DNA of 64,000 bases from Sporomusa malonica (GCF_900176355.1 NZ_FWXI01000005.1:124001-188000); one strand, 5' to 3'; positions 16,618 through 24,600 are shown, counted from the first letter of the stretch. The notes: a model not told the origin generated them from the sequence alone. Numbers and translations: made by a program.

Positions 16618-16713
16618 CTGCTGCGTTACGCCTGCTTTAATATTGCCATGGAGGGGGCCTTCTTGAACATCCTGCTAATGTCATGCAGGAATTCTACAAA
16701 CACTAAAGCCAGA

Positions 16714-16752
16714 AATAAAAAAAGGACAGGCTTAACGCCTGTCCTTTTTTTA
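16714..16752. terminator. Bidirectional terminator
   Basis: AGGACAGGC-TTAAC-GCCTGTCCT with A7 before and T7 after. It separates the small-gene region from the tRNA and mutase cluster in both directions. Confidence 0.88.
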
Positions 16753-16815
16753 TGCACAATTATTATTTTGTTCTTTTGAAAACGTCGTAGGGGACAAGAT
16801 TACATAAAATTAAAA

Positions 16816-16840
16816 ACCGAAGGTCTATAAACCTTCGGTT
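16816..16840 (-). terminator. Terminator downstream of tRNA-Pro
   Basis: ACCGAAGGT and ACCTTCGGT flank CTATAA; on the minus strand the stem is followed by TTTTTAATTTT. It lies 15 bases beyond the CCA end of the tRNA. Confidence 0.85.
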
Positions 16841-16854
16841 TAACTGGTGTTTTT

Positions 16855-16931
16855 TGGTCGGAGCGGCGAGATTCGAACTCACGGCCTCTTCCACCCCAAG
16901 GAAGCGCGCTACCAAACTGCGCTACGCCCCG
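16855..16931 (-). tRNA. tRNA-Pro (anticodon GGG)
   Basis: The minus strand folds into a complete cloverleaf. The acceptor CGGGGCG pairs with CGCTCCG (one G-T), the anticodon arm is CTTCC-TTGGGGT-GGAAG with anticodon GGG, the T loop contains GTTCGAATC, and CCA is encoded. The anticodon reads proline CCC/CCU codons. Its own promoter and terminator make it a separate unit. Confidence 0.97.
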
Positions 16932-16944
16932 ACATTTTCACCCT

Positions 16945-16976
16945 TCAGACAGTTACATTTAGATGTTCTGTCTGAC
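16945..16976 (-). other. Hairpin in the tRNA-Pro leader
   Basis: TCAGACAG and CTGTCTGA flank a 16-base loop inside the precursor between the promoter and the mature tRNA. It may guide 5' processing or be the remains of a terminator of the mutase operon. Confidence 0.4.
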
Positions 16977-16987
16977 TGACAAAATCT

Positions 16988-17016
16988 ATTTTACTCAATT
17001 TACAGGTAATTGTCAA
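16988..17016 (-). promoter_or_regulatory. Promoter of tRNA-Pro
   Basis: On the minus strand an exact TTGACA (17011-17016) and TAAAAT (16988-16993) are 17 bases apart, with the start expected near 16981, 50 bases before the mature tRNA. Confidence 0.85.
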
Positions 17017-17045
17017 CACTTATTATTAGAATTTTTATGGAAACT

Positions 17046-18866
17046 CTATTTTTTCGTCTGAACTGTGTCTTTGCCAGTGCGACCGGGATATGCGCCTTCT
17101 TCCCTGCTGCCTAATAGACCCTTATGAATGGCGGCGACGAAGTCGCCTTCGGCAATGACATTGTCGAGTACACCTTCGATGCCGTCAACGATTTGTGCTG
17201 CATAATGATCGGCTTGTTCAGTTGGTGTGATGTTGGCATGGCCAAAGAAACGAAAGCCGTCCTGAACTGCACGGAGTGTATCAACCTTAGCCGGAACCGA
17301 GATGGGTCCTCCGGAATAAGCTTCATCGGTGGACGCAATCGAAATGGCATCCACGCCAAGCGACATGGCCAGACAGGCGTGCAGTGTGGTGGTCATGGAT
17401 GATTGAACTCGGTCTTCGGTATGGGTTAGGAAGCCGATGGGTGCGCCCGGCCATATGGGTGCGTTGATGATGTTTCGAAGAGCATAGATTTTGGCCGCAT
17501 TAAAGTTGATGTAGTTATCGTCCATGAGGTCGTTGATCATGACTTCTGGTGAATAGGCGAATAACGGTTGCAGAATGGGTCTTGCCCCCAATTTGATAGC
17601 CAAGTCAGCTACGATTAACATACCGGCAAAGGCTTTATGTGCTGGTACACCTGCCAGTTCTTCATTGGTAACAATATCAAACGGCAGTTTATATTTTTGG
17701 GCATATTTTATGGCATGATAGCCATCAACCGTCATACGTTCTGGATCAGTACCAGCACCAAGTGCTCCATAGCATATGTTAATTTTAGTCAAGTCAGCGC
17801 CGATTTTTCCGGCCAAGACAACTGTCTCAGGGGTATTTAGACCACGATGAGCCCGGATTTGCCAGAGTGTTGATTTTTCCAATGCCATCTGTATACGGTT
17901 AAGATTAGCTGGGGTCATAACGGTGCCATCTTCCTGGTGGGTTAGGAAACCATCAAGGAAGCCCTCTGTTCTAGCGCCCCAGGATGGATCAAAGTGTACC
18001 ACGCCGTCAGCACCCCAGGCTTCACTGGCAAGGATATGGGCAATGTCCATAAACGGACAGCCTGTTCCATATTGATTAAACACAAGTGGCTTTTTTCTAG
18101 TATGTTGTAGTTTGACAACCGACATCCGCGCTTTTGTTTCTTCAAGATATTTTTCTAATCCAACTACTTCGCCTTTTGTAAACCGTCTGGTTTTAGGATG
18201 CAGCTCACCTGTATTATAAAATTTCTGTGGTAATTCACTGCAAATCCCAGGGTAATATTTGTCTAGATCGCCATTACCCAGGCGATCACGCCAACGTTCG
18301 ACATCCCAGTACTCATCGCGGACGCGTCCGCGTTCAACACCGGATGAGGTCTTATCTTTTACCCAGTCCAAGATGAGATTTGACACTTTATCAAGCTTAC
18401 TTCCGATGTTAGGTGAAACATAGTGATAATCATAATCGGCTGTCATATCTGTCTTTTTCTTCTTGGTACGGTTCAAATCCGGTTTATATTCGCGTCCTTC
18501 AACAAAACAGATGACTTCTTCTACGGTTGTTCCAGGACCGAATCCAGCGTCAAATCCAAGTTCTGCCGCCAATTCTGGGCGAATAGCCATTCCGCCGATG
18601 CCAATTTTAACCCGCTCTCTTGCACCGGCTGCATCAGTGAGGTCAATAAACCGGGCTAAAAGTTCTCCTACCCCATAGCCAAGTGTTCGGCTTAAGAGTA
18701 GTGTTTCGACATCCTGGTGGCGGAGGATTTGCTGGACGATTTCTTCGGCAGACAAATCCGGCTGCAGTAATATAGCCTGGTGTCCTGCTTGTTCTAAGCC
18801 TCTGGCTATCATTTTAAGACCGATGTCATGTACTGGATCAATAGGGGCCAATAGTACTTTTTTCAT
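17046..18866 (-). CDS. B12-binding domain fused to an aminomutase-like barrel (single-chain mutase, substrate unknown)
   Basis: A 606-residue protein with two parts. Residues 1-125 form a cobalamin-binding Rossmann domain: DPVHDIG (10-16) supplies the His that would replace the lower axial ligand, SRTLGYG (59-65) and ELGFDAGFGPG (102-112) follow, the last almost identical in pattern to the beta subunit of lysine 5,6-aminomutase. Residues about 255-580 look like a TIM barrel with WGARTEGF (296-303) and a LAGVPAHKAFAG region recalling the alpha subunit of the same enzyme. The domain order (B12 first) differs from ornithine 4,5-aminomutase, and the position that carries the PLP lysine in KamE, 11 residues after the His, is Leu24 here. 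It therefore probably performs an AdoB12 rearrangement without the usual PLP link, or takes its PLP elsewhere. It has a good GAGGTG site and follows a 79-residue gene by 13 bases. The substrate is unknown. Confidence 0.8.
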   Translation of the reverse strand: MKKVLLAPIDPVHDIGLKMIARGLEQAGHQAILLQPDLSAEEIVQQILRHQDVETLLLSRTLGYGVGELLARFIDLTDAAGARERVKIGIGGMAIRPELAAELGFDAGFGPGTTVEEVICFVEGREYKPDLNRTKKKKTDMTADYDYHYVSPNIGSKLDKVSNLILDWVKDKTSSGVERGRVRDEYWDVERWRDRLGNGDLDKYYPGICSELPQKFYNTGELHPKTRRFTKGEVVGLEKYLEETKARMSVVKLQHTRKKPLVFNQYGTGCPFMDIAHILASEAWGADGVVHFDPSWGARTEGFLDGFLTHQEDGTVMTPANLNRIQMALEKSTLWQIRAHRGLNTPETVVLAGKIGADLTKINICYGALGAGTDPERMTVDGYHAIKYAQKYKLPFDIVTNEELAGVPAHKAFAGMLIVADLAIKLGARPILQPLFAYSPEVMINDLMDDNYINFNAAKIYALRNIINAPIWPGAPIGFLTHTEDRVQSSMTTTLHACLAMSLGVDAISIASTDEAYSGGPISVPAKVDTLRAVQDGFRFFGHANITPTEQADHYAAQIVDGIEGVLDNVIAEGDFVAAIHKGLLGSREEGAYPGRTGKDTVQTKK

Positions 18867-18879
18867 GAAAGATGCACCT

Positions 18880-19119
18880 CTACTTCCGTTCAGCGTCGGG
18901 GATAATCCAACTGTATTTGTCAGCTGGTCGGTGGATATATGCTCTTCCCCTTACTCGGATTCCAGGACCCATATGCTGAGCAAACACCACGTCAACATCA
19001 GTAAGACCCCATTGTTTGAGGAGTCCAAGCATGAGACTACGTCCCTGCTGTTCATTATCGCAAACAAAAAAAGTTTCTACATCAAGGGCATCCATAACTT
19101 GCTCTAACGGCTGAATCAT
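18880..19119 (-). CDS. 79-residue protein preceding the mutase, possible small subunit
   Basis: A short soluble protein, alpha/beta in appearance (VETFFVCDNEQQGRSLMLGLL then VDVVFAQHMGPGIRVRGRAYI). It is translated from a strong AAGGAGGGAAAAT site and ends 13 bases before the mutase start, so the two are almost certainly co-translated partners. Ornithine 4,5-aminomutase also has a separate small subunit, but I see no clear sequence match and this one is shorter. It could stabilise the mutase or help load the cofactor. No family recognised. Confidence 0.75.
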   Translation of the reverse strand: MIQPLEQVMDALDVETFFVCDNEQQGRSLMLGLLKQWGLTDVDVVFAQHMGPGIRVRGRAYIHRPADKYSWIIPDAERK

Positions 19120-19145
19120 ATTTTCCCTCCTTGTTGGATAATAAG

Positions 19146-19200
19146 AAAAGACTTGGCTTGTGCCAAGTCCTTCAGGGACGCCGGCAGAAGCCTTAGTCGT
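19146..19200 (+). repeat. Structured intergenic repeat, copy E (diverged)
   Basis: GACTTGGCTTGTGCCAAGTC, a hairpin, followed by GGGACGCCGGCAGAAGCC parallels the first two modules of copy A with several substitutions, some of which compensate within the stem. The third module is missing. Confidence 0.6.
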
Positions 19201-19240
19201 TCTTATGTCAACAGAATTGCGTTATAAATTCTGGTAGACT

Positions 19241-19272
19241 AAAGAAGGTGATACCAAGTATCACCTTCTTTA
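19241..19272 (-). terminator. Terminator between permease and small-subunit genes
   Basis: AAAGAAGGTGATAC and GTATCACCTTCTTT form a perfect 14-bp stem with a three-base loop. On the minus strand it lies 30 bases beyond the permease stop, so the permease gene and the mutase pair may be separate transcripts. Confidence 0.7.
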
Positions 19273-19303
19273 TGTCAAGGTATTCTCTATTAGTTTGCCC
19301 TTA

Positions 19304-20683
19304 TTATAGGAGGAATATTGCAACAATCGTCGTTGCTGCAAAGCCCAATATAACTGGTATAAAGTTTTTGCGTGCAAGGTCAATGGGGTTAACACCAGTG
19401 ATGGCGGCAACCGGGATTAATCCCCAGGGAATAATGGTCCCGCCCCCTGTCCACACACCGGCGATCTGGCCAAGCGCAGCTAGTGTAGCTGTATCAAAAC
19501 CTGCTTTTCCGAAGGTTGCGGCTACGCTACCGACTAATGGCAGCGGTGAGAACCCTGAACCATCCAGACCGACAACGATCCCTGTTGCCAGGCTGACAAG
19601 AGCGACAAATACTTTATTTAGGGGCACTGTCTGTGATAATGCCACACCAAAATCTTCAAGGAAACCGGTGGCGGCTTTGTCGCTTAGAATGCTTTGGGCA
19701 AGCTCTCCTTTACCGAGAAAGAAGAAACCACCAATAATTACGACAGGCGCAAAGATTTTGATGCCAAACATAAATCCGTCCCGCACGAAGTCGGTTATTT
19801 TCTCTAAGCCTTCCCAGCCGTATTTGAGCATGGTGCCAACTGCAAGAATGAGTACAGCCGTACCACCTAAAAGAGCAGTAGCATCCCCGCCTCTAAGCTG
19901 TAATACCCACATGGCTGCTACGTCAAGGGCGAATGCCAGCGGGGTTACTACAGCCAGGAAATACGATACTCCGTTGATCTCTCTTTTTATTTCTTTGCCC
20001 ACAATAGCTTCGCGTTCAGCGGCCAAAGCTTCGGGGTTTTTACGCATATCTTTTTTTATAATAATATACGCAGCAATGGTGGTTACAAGACCCATAGTCA
20101 GCGCTAGTGGTATGCTGGCTTGAATAACTGGGCTCGGGTTTGCAAAGCCGGCAGCCTTGGCTGTAATGGTCGGCGCGCCTTGAATAATGTAGTCTGTAGA
20201 CAAAGCAATGCCGTGACCAAAAAGGTTCATCGCCATAGCGGCACCAATGGCCGGTAGGCCAGCTCGTACTGCAACCGGGAACATAATGGCGCCTATGAGT
20301 GCTGTCGCAGGCGACGGCCAGAAAAACCAGGAAGCCAGCATCATGGCAATACCAATAACCCAATAGGCAACATCGGCGTTAACCATAAGCCGCGCGGCTG
20401 GACTCATAACCAAGTAGTCGGCCCCGGTTTCACTTAGTAGTTTTGACAGGGCTACGATGAGGGAGATAATAACAATTATCCCCCAGAACTCGTTGCCTGC
20501 TACAATTAATGCGTTATACACGCTGGTAACGCCGCCAAGGAAGCTTTTCTTAAACAGCCAGCCGACTGTAAGTAAGCCTAAGAGGCACGGTATCAAAGGG
20601 TCTTTACGGAACCCCATAACGATGATTACCACACCGACCCAGAATAGAAACAGCCAGTGAGCGGTCGTCAAAGTTACCGACAT
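19304..20683 (-). CDS. Multi-span permease of the ion-transporter type, substrate unknown
   Basis: A 459-residue integral membrane protein with about 11-12 hydrophobic segments. The repeated organisation, with re-entrant-looking stretches such as WPSPATALIGAIMFPV (about 118) and GLDGSGFSPLPLVGS (about 378), resembles secondary carriers of the ion transporter superfamily (GntP, CitMHS, ArsB/NhaD types). I cannot name the family with certainty. It overlaps the stop of the flavoprotein gene by 10 bases, with GGAGGCGG inside that gene, so the two are translationally coupled. In this cluster it most likely imports the amino acid or organic acid that the cluster degrades. Confidence 0.8.
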   Translation of the reverse strand: MSVTLTTAHWLFLFWVGVVIIVMGFRKDPLIPCLLGLLTVGWLFKKSFLGGVTSVYNALIVAGNEFWGIIVIISLIVALSKLLSETGADYLVMSPAARLMVNADVAYWVIGIAMMLASWFFWPSPATALIGAIMFPVAVRAGLPAIGAAMAMNLFGHGIALSTDYIIQGAPTITAKAAGFANPSPVIQASIPLALTMGLVTTIAAYIIIKKDMRKNPEALAAEREAIVGKEIKREINGVSYFLAVVTPLAFALDVAAMWVLQLRGGDATALLGGTAVLILAVGTMLKYGWEGLEKITDFVRDGFMFGIKIFAPVVIIGGFFFLGKGELAQSILSDKAATGFLEDFGVALSQTVPLNKVFVALVSLATGIVVGLDGSGFSPLPLVGSVAATFGKAGFDTATLAALGQIAGVWTGGGTIIPWGLIPVAAITGVNPIDLARKNFIPVILGFAATTIVAIFLL

Positions 20684-21975
20684 GCCGCCGCCTCCTTAGC
20701 AGAGCGGGCATAGATGCTGGTTAAGCCGGCTTTCTCGACACGCTCTTTAATCGCCTGGACATCGGTGGTATATAAGCCTTTTTCCTGCATGCGCTTAAAG
20801 TATTGCGCGCCCGAAAAGGTGTATTTTAGTTTCAGACCATCTTCGGTTTGCATCTGTTCTCTGACATGGGCAATAGCGTCGCCGGTAGCCAATGTTTCAG
20901 AGAGAACTAGCAGTTGTTTGGCAAATGCATGGCGAACGGCGTTATGTCCAGCCAGAGTGCCTGTGACAATCGCTTCGGTGTGTCCAACCAAGAGTCCCGC
21001 TTTTTCACCACCGCAGAATAGGTTATCAACACCATTCACTTTAAGCGCGTTGTCACGCGGTGAAAGTGCGGTAAAACGCATGGAGTTTCCTATTCCGCCT
21101 GCATATGGATCTTCATAACGGGCGTTTTCGAAACCAGGAATTTTCCGGAGCTTGTCCAGTGGATAGTAGGGCGACATAAGCTTAGCATGACCTGTATCAA
21201 GCAGGATTATATTGTCAGCAAACTCTTTTAGCGCGTATTGCTGGCAAGCTTTTATTGATAGTGATTCGGCTTTTTTTAGGTCTTCAGGGATGGGCACAAC
21301 AACAACACCTTTGCTGTCAAGTTCTTTCGCAATTTGCTCTGACAACGATTCCTTATGCAGTTTACATGAGCCGCTCATAGCGGCATAGGAACCGTCAGCT
21401 TTGCGCCCCATCATTTCTTGTACGCCTGCTCGGGCCGCCACGCTGATTCGTGGACCAAACGAAGGGCAGCGAATAATGCACATAACGCAGCCATTGCCAT
21501 ATTTACTACAATGGCCTTGCGGGCCAGCGGTGCCAGTGGCTTCGACAAAGACGTCGCCATAAACTTCATCGTCTTTGTCTGTAATAACTGACTTGATTTT
21601 TGTGCCATCCATTGTGATGTCTCGGACACGCGCCATTAGATTGTATTTGATGCCAAGGCGGTCTAGAACACGTCTAACGGCTGGCTCAATCTTGGCTACA
21701 TCGTACAAGGTAACATGTTTGTGGCCAGGGAATTCTATATTCCGATGCCGGGCAGCCTCTTCAACAGCGTCAAATAAATCACCGCCGCCCATAGCATAAG
21801 CTTCTTCCGTGGCAGTGAACCGGCCGTTATTGCGCATAATACCGCCAACTAATCCAGTGCCAAGAAGCATATCAGTGCGCTCTAACAAAATTACTTCGTC
21901 AGCACCGGCTTTTTTGGCGGCTATGGCTGCGCCACAGCCGGCCCAGCCGCCACCAATGACAACTATTCTAGCCAT
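20674..21975 (-). CDS. GidA-like FAD-dependent oxidoreductase with four clustered cysteines
   Basis: A 433-residue flavoprotein. Its N-terminus has the dinucleotide-binding GGGWAGCGAA (8-17) and an acidic residue after the second strand (LLERTD). Residues 156-170 carry Cys-x6-Cys-x2-Cys-x3-Cys (HCSKYGNGCVMCIIRCPSFG), an unusual insertion that suggests an iron-sulphur cluster. The C-terminal VGHTEAIVTGTLAGHNAVR is like the FAD-contact region of the GidA/TrmFO family. A close paralogue at 51398-52678 keeps all four cysteines and is paired with a PyrK-like reductase subunit. Here it is coupled to the permease gene. It presumably oxidises an amine or hydroxy intermediate. The substrate is unknown. 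Confidence 0.85.
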   Translation of the reverse strand: MARIVVIGGGWAGCGAAIAAKKAGADEVILLERTDMLLGTGLVGGIMRNNGRFTATEEAYAMGGGDLFDAVEEAARHRNIEFPGHKHVTLYDVAKIEPAVRRVLDRLGIKYNLMARVRDITMDGTKIKSVITDKDDEVYGDVFVEATGTAGPQGHCSKYGNGCVMCIIRCPSFGPRISVAARAGVQEMMGRKADGSYAAMSGSCKLHKESLSEQIAKELDSKGVVVVPIPEDLKKAESLSIKACQQYALKEFADNIILLDTGHAKLMSPYYPLDKLRKIPGFENARYEDPYAGGIGNSMRFTALSPRDNALKVNGVDNLFCGGEKAGLLVGHTEAIVTGTLAGHNAVRHAFAKQLLVLSETLATGDAIAHVREQMQTEDGLKLKYTFSGAQYFKRMQEKGLYTTDVQAIKERVEKAGLTSIYARSAKEAAACR

Positions 21976-22001
21976 AGAGATTCCTCCCTTGTTTTCCTGT
22001 T

Positions 22002-22080
22002 AGAAAGTATAACTTTCGCCTGGATAAGGGCAACATCGGCTTCCGCTTTCGCTAAGGCTCGGCGCAAGCCGTGTTTTCTT
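22002..22080 (-). repeat. Structured intergenic repeat, copy C
   Basis: Read on the minus strand it contains ACACGGCTTGCGCCGAGCC, TTAGCGAAAGCGGAAGCC, GATGTTGCCCTTATCC and GAAAGTTATACTTTC, nearly identical to copies A and D. It lies between the PLP enzyme and flavoprotein genes. Confidence 0.85.
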
Positions 22081-22084
22081 TATA

Positions 22085-23554
22085 TTAAGCGATGCCAGCG
22101 TAACGGCAGGTGATCTCAATCAGGCGGACTAAGCATTGAACTGCATAACGGGTAACATCTTCTAACAGGCGGTTTTTACTGTCAACAGTGGCAAGGCCTG
22201 GGGAAATATAAATATTGCCGTCATAAGCGACAGTCGGTATTACGCCCATTTGTGCCATACCTGTTTGGAAGATATTGCTGCCGGCATACATGTCTTCAAT
22301 CGAGAAAATCGGAATACCTAGTTCGCCACCTTCCCAAGTTTTCTCGTAGTTAACCTCAACAGCGGTCGAGTTATACGATTTGGAGATAATGATTCCATCT
22401 TTAAGACGGGCAGGAAGATTAATCTTTGCAAACTCTTCTTTAACTATTTTTTCGAGAACATCAACTGGGTCGGTCAAGACTTGCGGATTATCGCGCAGTA
22501 CTTTAAGAGCTTGGATTTGGCTTAAGAGTGCTTCTTTACCAGGGTCAAAACCTACATAAGCAGCCTTACCATAAGCAGCTGTAGTACCATAGCGGTCACC
22601 ATGCATACCCATGGCGCGACGGATGGGTACCATGTATTCTTCTTTGCCAATGATGAGACCGCTGGTAGCTGCGCCGGTGGCTTTGTCCATGCTGTAGATA
22701 ATAACATCTGCGCCAGTTTTGATTGGGTTGCAGCCTACGAACGGCAGACCCCAGGCATTATCAATGACATAAGGGATATCATAGGAATGCGCTAAATCCG
22801 CAAGATATTTTTGCAGAATCGGAGTGCCTTCTTCGTCTTTTACGGCATAGCCATAGCCTGGAGTTTCATAGCCAAGGCCGGTAATACCGGTTAAGAACGG
22901 AGCGTGAATGCTCGCATGCTCGCTTAAAATATCGAGAGATTCCTCAGGATCAACACCGGTTAAGAGTGGAACAGGATGATATTTGATGCCATGTACGTCA
23001 TATCGTGCACCAGCTAATGGTACGATTATCGTGTCAAGGTTATTTTGGCGTTTACCGTAGAAACCAAGTTCGCCCGCAGTGGTGCCTCGATCGCCAAATA
23101 TGTCTTTAAACCGTGCCGGAAATGGACGACCATAAGCGCCTTGGTGATGTAGATGTTTTTCATAAGGTGCAATATAGCGAGCACGATAGTTATCACCACG
23201 TCCCATCATTGGAGGGCTGAATAAGCTGTCAAATGTTACCCAAAGACCTGCTTCACAAGTCGATATTGGGCAGGCGTCATATTCGTCGCCGTAAACAGAC
23301 TTAACCAATTCACGAATGTCGTCAACCAGTTTAGCCAAAGGAATTACTTCTTTTGCACCATGCTCGCTGTACTCCATGATATCATCGCGAAGGGGGGCTG
23401 GACAGCCGGAGATAGCACCGGTTAAACCAAATTTGCCTTTGAGTTCTTTAGGAATGTTGATTTCATCTGCCGCTTTACGAGCGTCTGCGTAAATATTGGA
23501 AATGTTTTGTTGAAGAGCGCGGTACATCTGGAATTTAAATTTGTGTGTTGACAT
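22085..23554 (-). CDS. Fold-type I PLP-dependent enzyme, substrate unknown
   Basis: A 489-residue protein of the aspartate aminotransferase superfamily. VIDNAWG (263-269) gives the aspartate that holds the pyridine nitrogen and SMDKATGAA (288-296) gives the likely Schiff-base lysine, K291; the arrangement is closer to the SelA/SepCysS-like branch than to ordinary aminotransferases. The N-terminal 120 residues contain three cysteines (C51, C95, C100) in GLTGAISGCPAP and DACPISTCEAG. It has a GGGAGG site and lies 62 bases after ridA. A lyase or eliminase that releases a reactive enamine would explain the neighbouring RidA. The substrate is unknown and may be an amino acid acted on before or after the B12 mutase. 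Confidence 0.82.
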   Translation of the reverse strand: MSTHKFKFQMYRALQQNISNIYADARKAADEINIPKELKGKFGLTGAISGCPAPLRDDIMEYSEHGAKEVIPLAKLVDDIRELVKSVYGDEYDACPISTCEAGLWVTFDSLFSPPMMGRGDNYRARYIAPYEKHLHHQGAYGRPFPARFKDIFGDRGTTAGELGFYGKRQNNLDTIIVPLAGARYDVHGIKYHPVPLLTGVDPEESLDILSEHASIHAPFLTGITGLGYETPGYGYAVKDEEGTPILQKYLADLAHSYDIPYVIDNAWGLPFVGCNPIKTGADVIIYSMDKATGAATSGLIIGKEEYMVPIRRAMGMHGDRYGTTAAYGKAAYVGFDPGKEALLSQIQALKVLRDNPQVLTDPVDVLEKIVKEEFAKINLPARLKDGIIISKSYNSTAVEVNYEKTWEGGELGIPIFSIEDMYAGSNIFQTGMAQMGVIPTVAYDGNIYISPGLATVDSKNRLLEDVTRYAVQCLVRLIEITCRYAGIA

Positions 23555-23616
23555 TTGGTTGCCTCCCTTTTAGTATGTGTGAATTAGTATTGAATGTGAT
23601 TTGTTGACGGCAGTAG

Positions 23617-24075
23617 CTACTTCACCTTAATAATCATTTCTACTTCTACGGCGGCGTTAAGCGGCAGCTCAGCTACACCGACAGCAGAACGCGCGTGTTC
23701 GCCCGCTTTGCCAAAAATTGAGCCAACTAGTTCTGATGCGCCGTTAATTACCTTAGGCTGGTCATAGAACTCTGGTGCACTGTTGACAAAGCCGACGATT
23801 TTTATCACTTTTTCAATATTGTCCAGCGAACCAATTTGCCCTTTGATGGCTGCCAAACAGTTGATAGCACAGGTTTTGGCAGCTTCATACCCCTCTTCCA
23901 CTGTTAATTCTTTACCAAGCTTGCCTTTGAATTTTAATTCGCCAGCAATAAACGGGATCTGCCCGGAGGTGTACACATAGTTGCCATCTTTAACAGCAGC
24001 AACATAAGCTGCCACGGGTTTGGGAGCATCGGGCACGGTAATGTCCAGTTCTTTCAATTTTGCTTCGTAGCTCAA
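23617..24075 (-). CDS. RidA-family enamine/imine deaminase
   Basis: A 152-residue member of the RidA/YjgF/UK114 family, slightly longer than the usual 125-130. The C-terminal HARSAVGVAELPLNAAVEVE contains the arginine that binds the substrate carboxylate in active RidA proteins. These enzymes hydrolyse 2-aminoacrylate-type enamines and imines released by PLP enzymes to keto acids and ammonia. The start is TTG at 24075, with GGAGGG upstream. It lies between a PLP enzyme gene and a conserved small gene, so a task in this pathway is more likely than general housekeeping. Confidence 0.9.
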   Translation of the reverse strand: MSYEAKLKELDITVPDAPKPVAAYVAAVKDGNYVYTSGQIPFIAGELKFKGKLGKELTVEEGYEAAKTCAINCLAAIKGQIGSLDNIEKVIKIVGFVNSAPEFYDQPKVINGASELVGSIFGKAGEHARSAVGVAELPLNAAVEVEMIIKVK

Positions 24076-24101
24076 ACATATCCCTCCATTATTTTATGGT
24101 G

Positions 24102-24524
24102 CTAACCAATGGTGACCTCGTCCGCAACAGATAAACTAAACTCTTTTCCGGTAGTTTTGCTGCCTGTCATGATAATGTTTAGGTGATTGGGCATATGCGT
24201 TTCATCATACCCTGCAATTTTACCGAGTATTTTTTTACCGATTTTGACTTCATCGCCAACGACTATGACCCCGCCCTGGTTGATTTCGAAAAAACCGACA
24301 TAAGCAATATTATTGACTTTGCTTCCAGGCTGGGCTTCTTCATCGGTTATAATTAATTCATGAATCTCCGTTTGCCGTAACGCACGCGAAGGAGGCTTAA
24401 TGAGTTCCAGCCCACGGTTTTCGTATACTCCATCCAAAACAACTACTAGCCTGCCAATAACAGGTTGTTTGGCATAATAGGGGTTAAAGGAACCAAACAT
24501 TTTGCGGGCATAAGGGTCGGACAC
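24102..24524 (-). CDS. Small conserved protein, first gene of the mutase cluster
   Basis: A 140-residue soluble beta-rich protein (GRLVVVLDGVYENRGLELIKP early, GGVIVVGDEVKIGKKILGKIAGYDETHMPNH later). I believe it belongs to a conserved domain of unknown function found beside B12/PLP catabolic genes in anaerobes (DUF6917-like), but this is from memory and not certain. The GTG start at 24524 has AAGG eight bases upstream. It would be the first gene of the unit leading into ridA and the PLP enzyme. The glycine-rich, SH3-like strand pattern could mean a cofactor-binding or regulatory subunit. Confidence 0.65.
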   Translation of the reverse strand: MSDPYARKMFGSFNPYYAKQPVIGRLVVVLDGVYENRGLELIKPPSRALRQTEIHELIITDEEAQPGSKVNNIAYVGFFEINQGGVIVVGDEVKIGKKILGKIAGYDETHMPNHLNIIMTGSKTTGKEFSLSVADEVTIG

Positions 24525-24600
24525 ACGTCTAACCTTCTTTCATAACGGAATTAATGCTGTGATTCTTTTATATTGTGCCGTGAAAAACAGCAAATATGCA

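Noticed and set aside
19248-20123. 291-codon plus-strand frame
   Set aside because: It is antisense to the permease gene, which has a full family-like membrane topology and a good start; this frame is a complement shadow rich in Pro, Ser and Thr.
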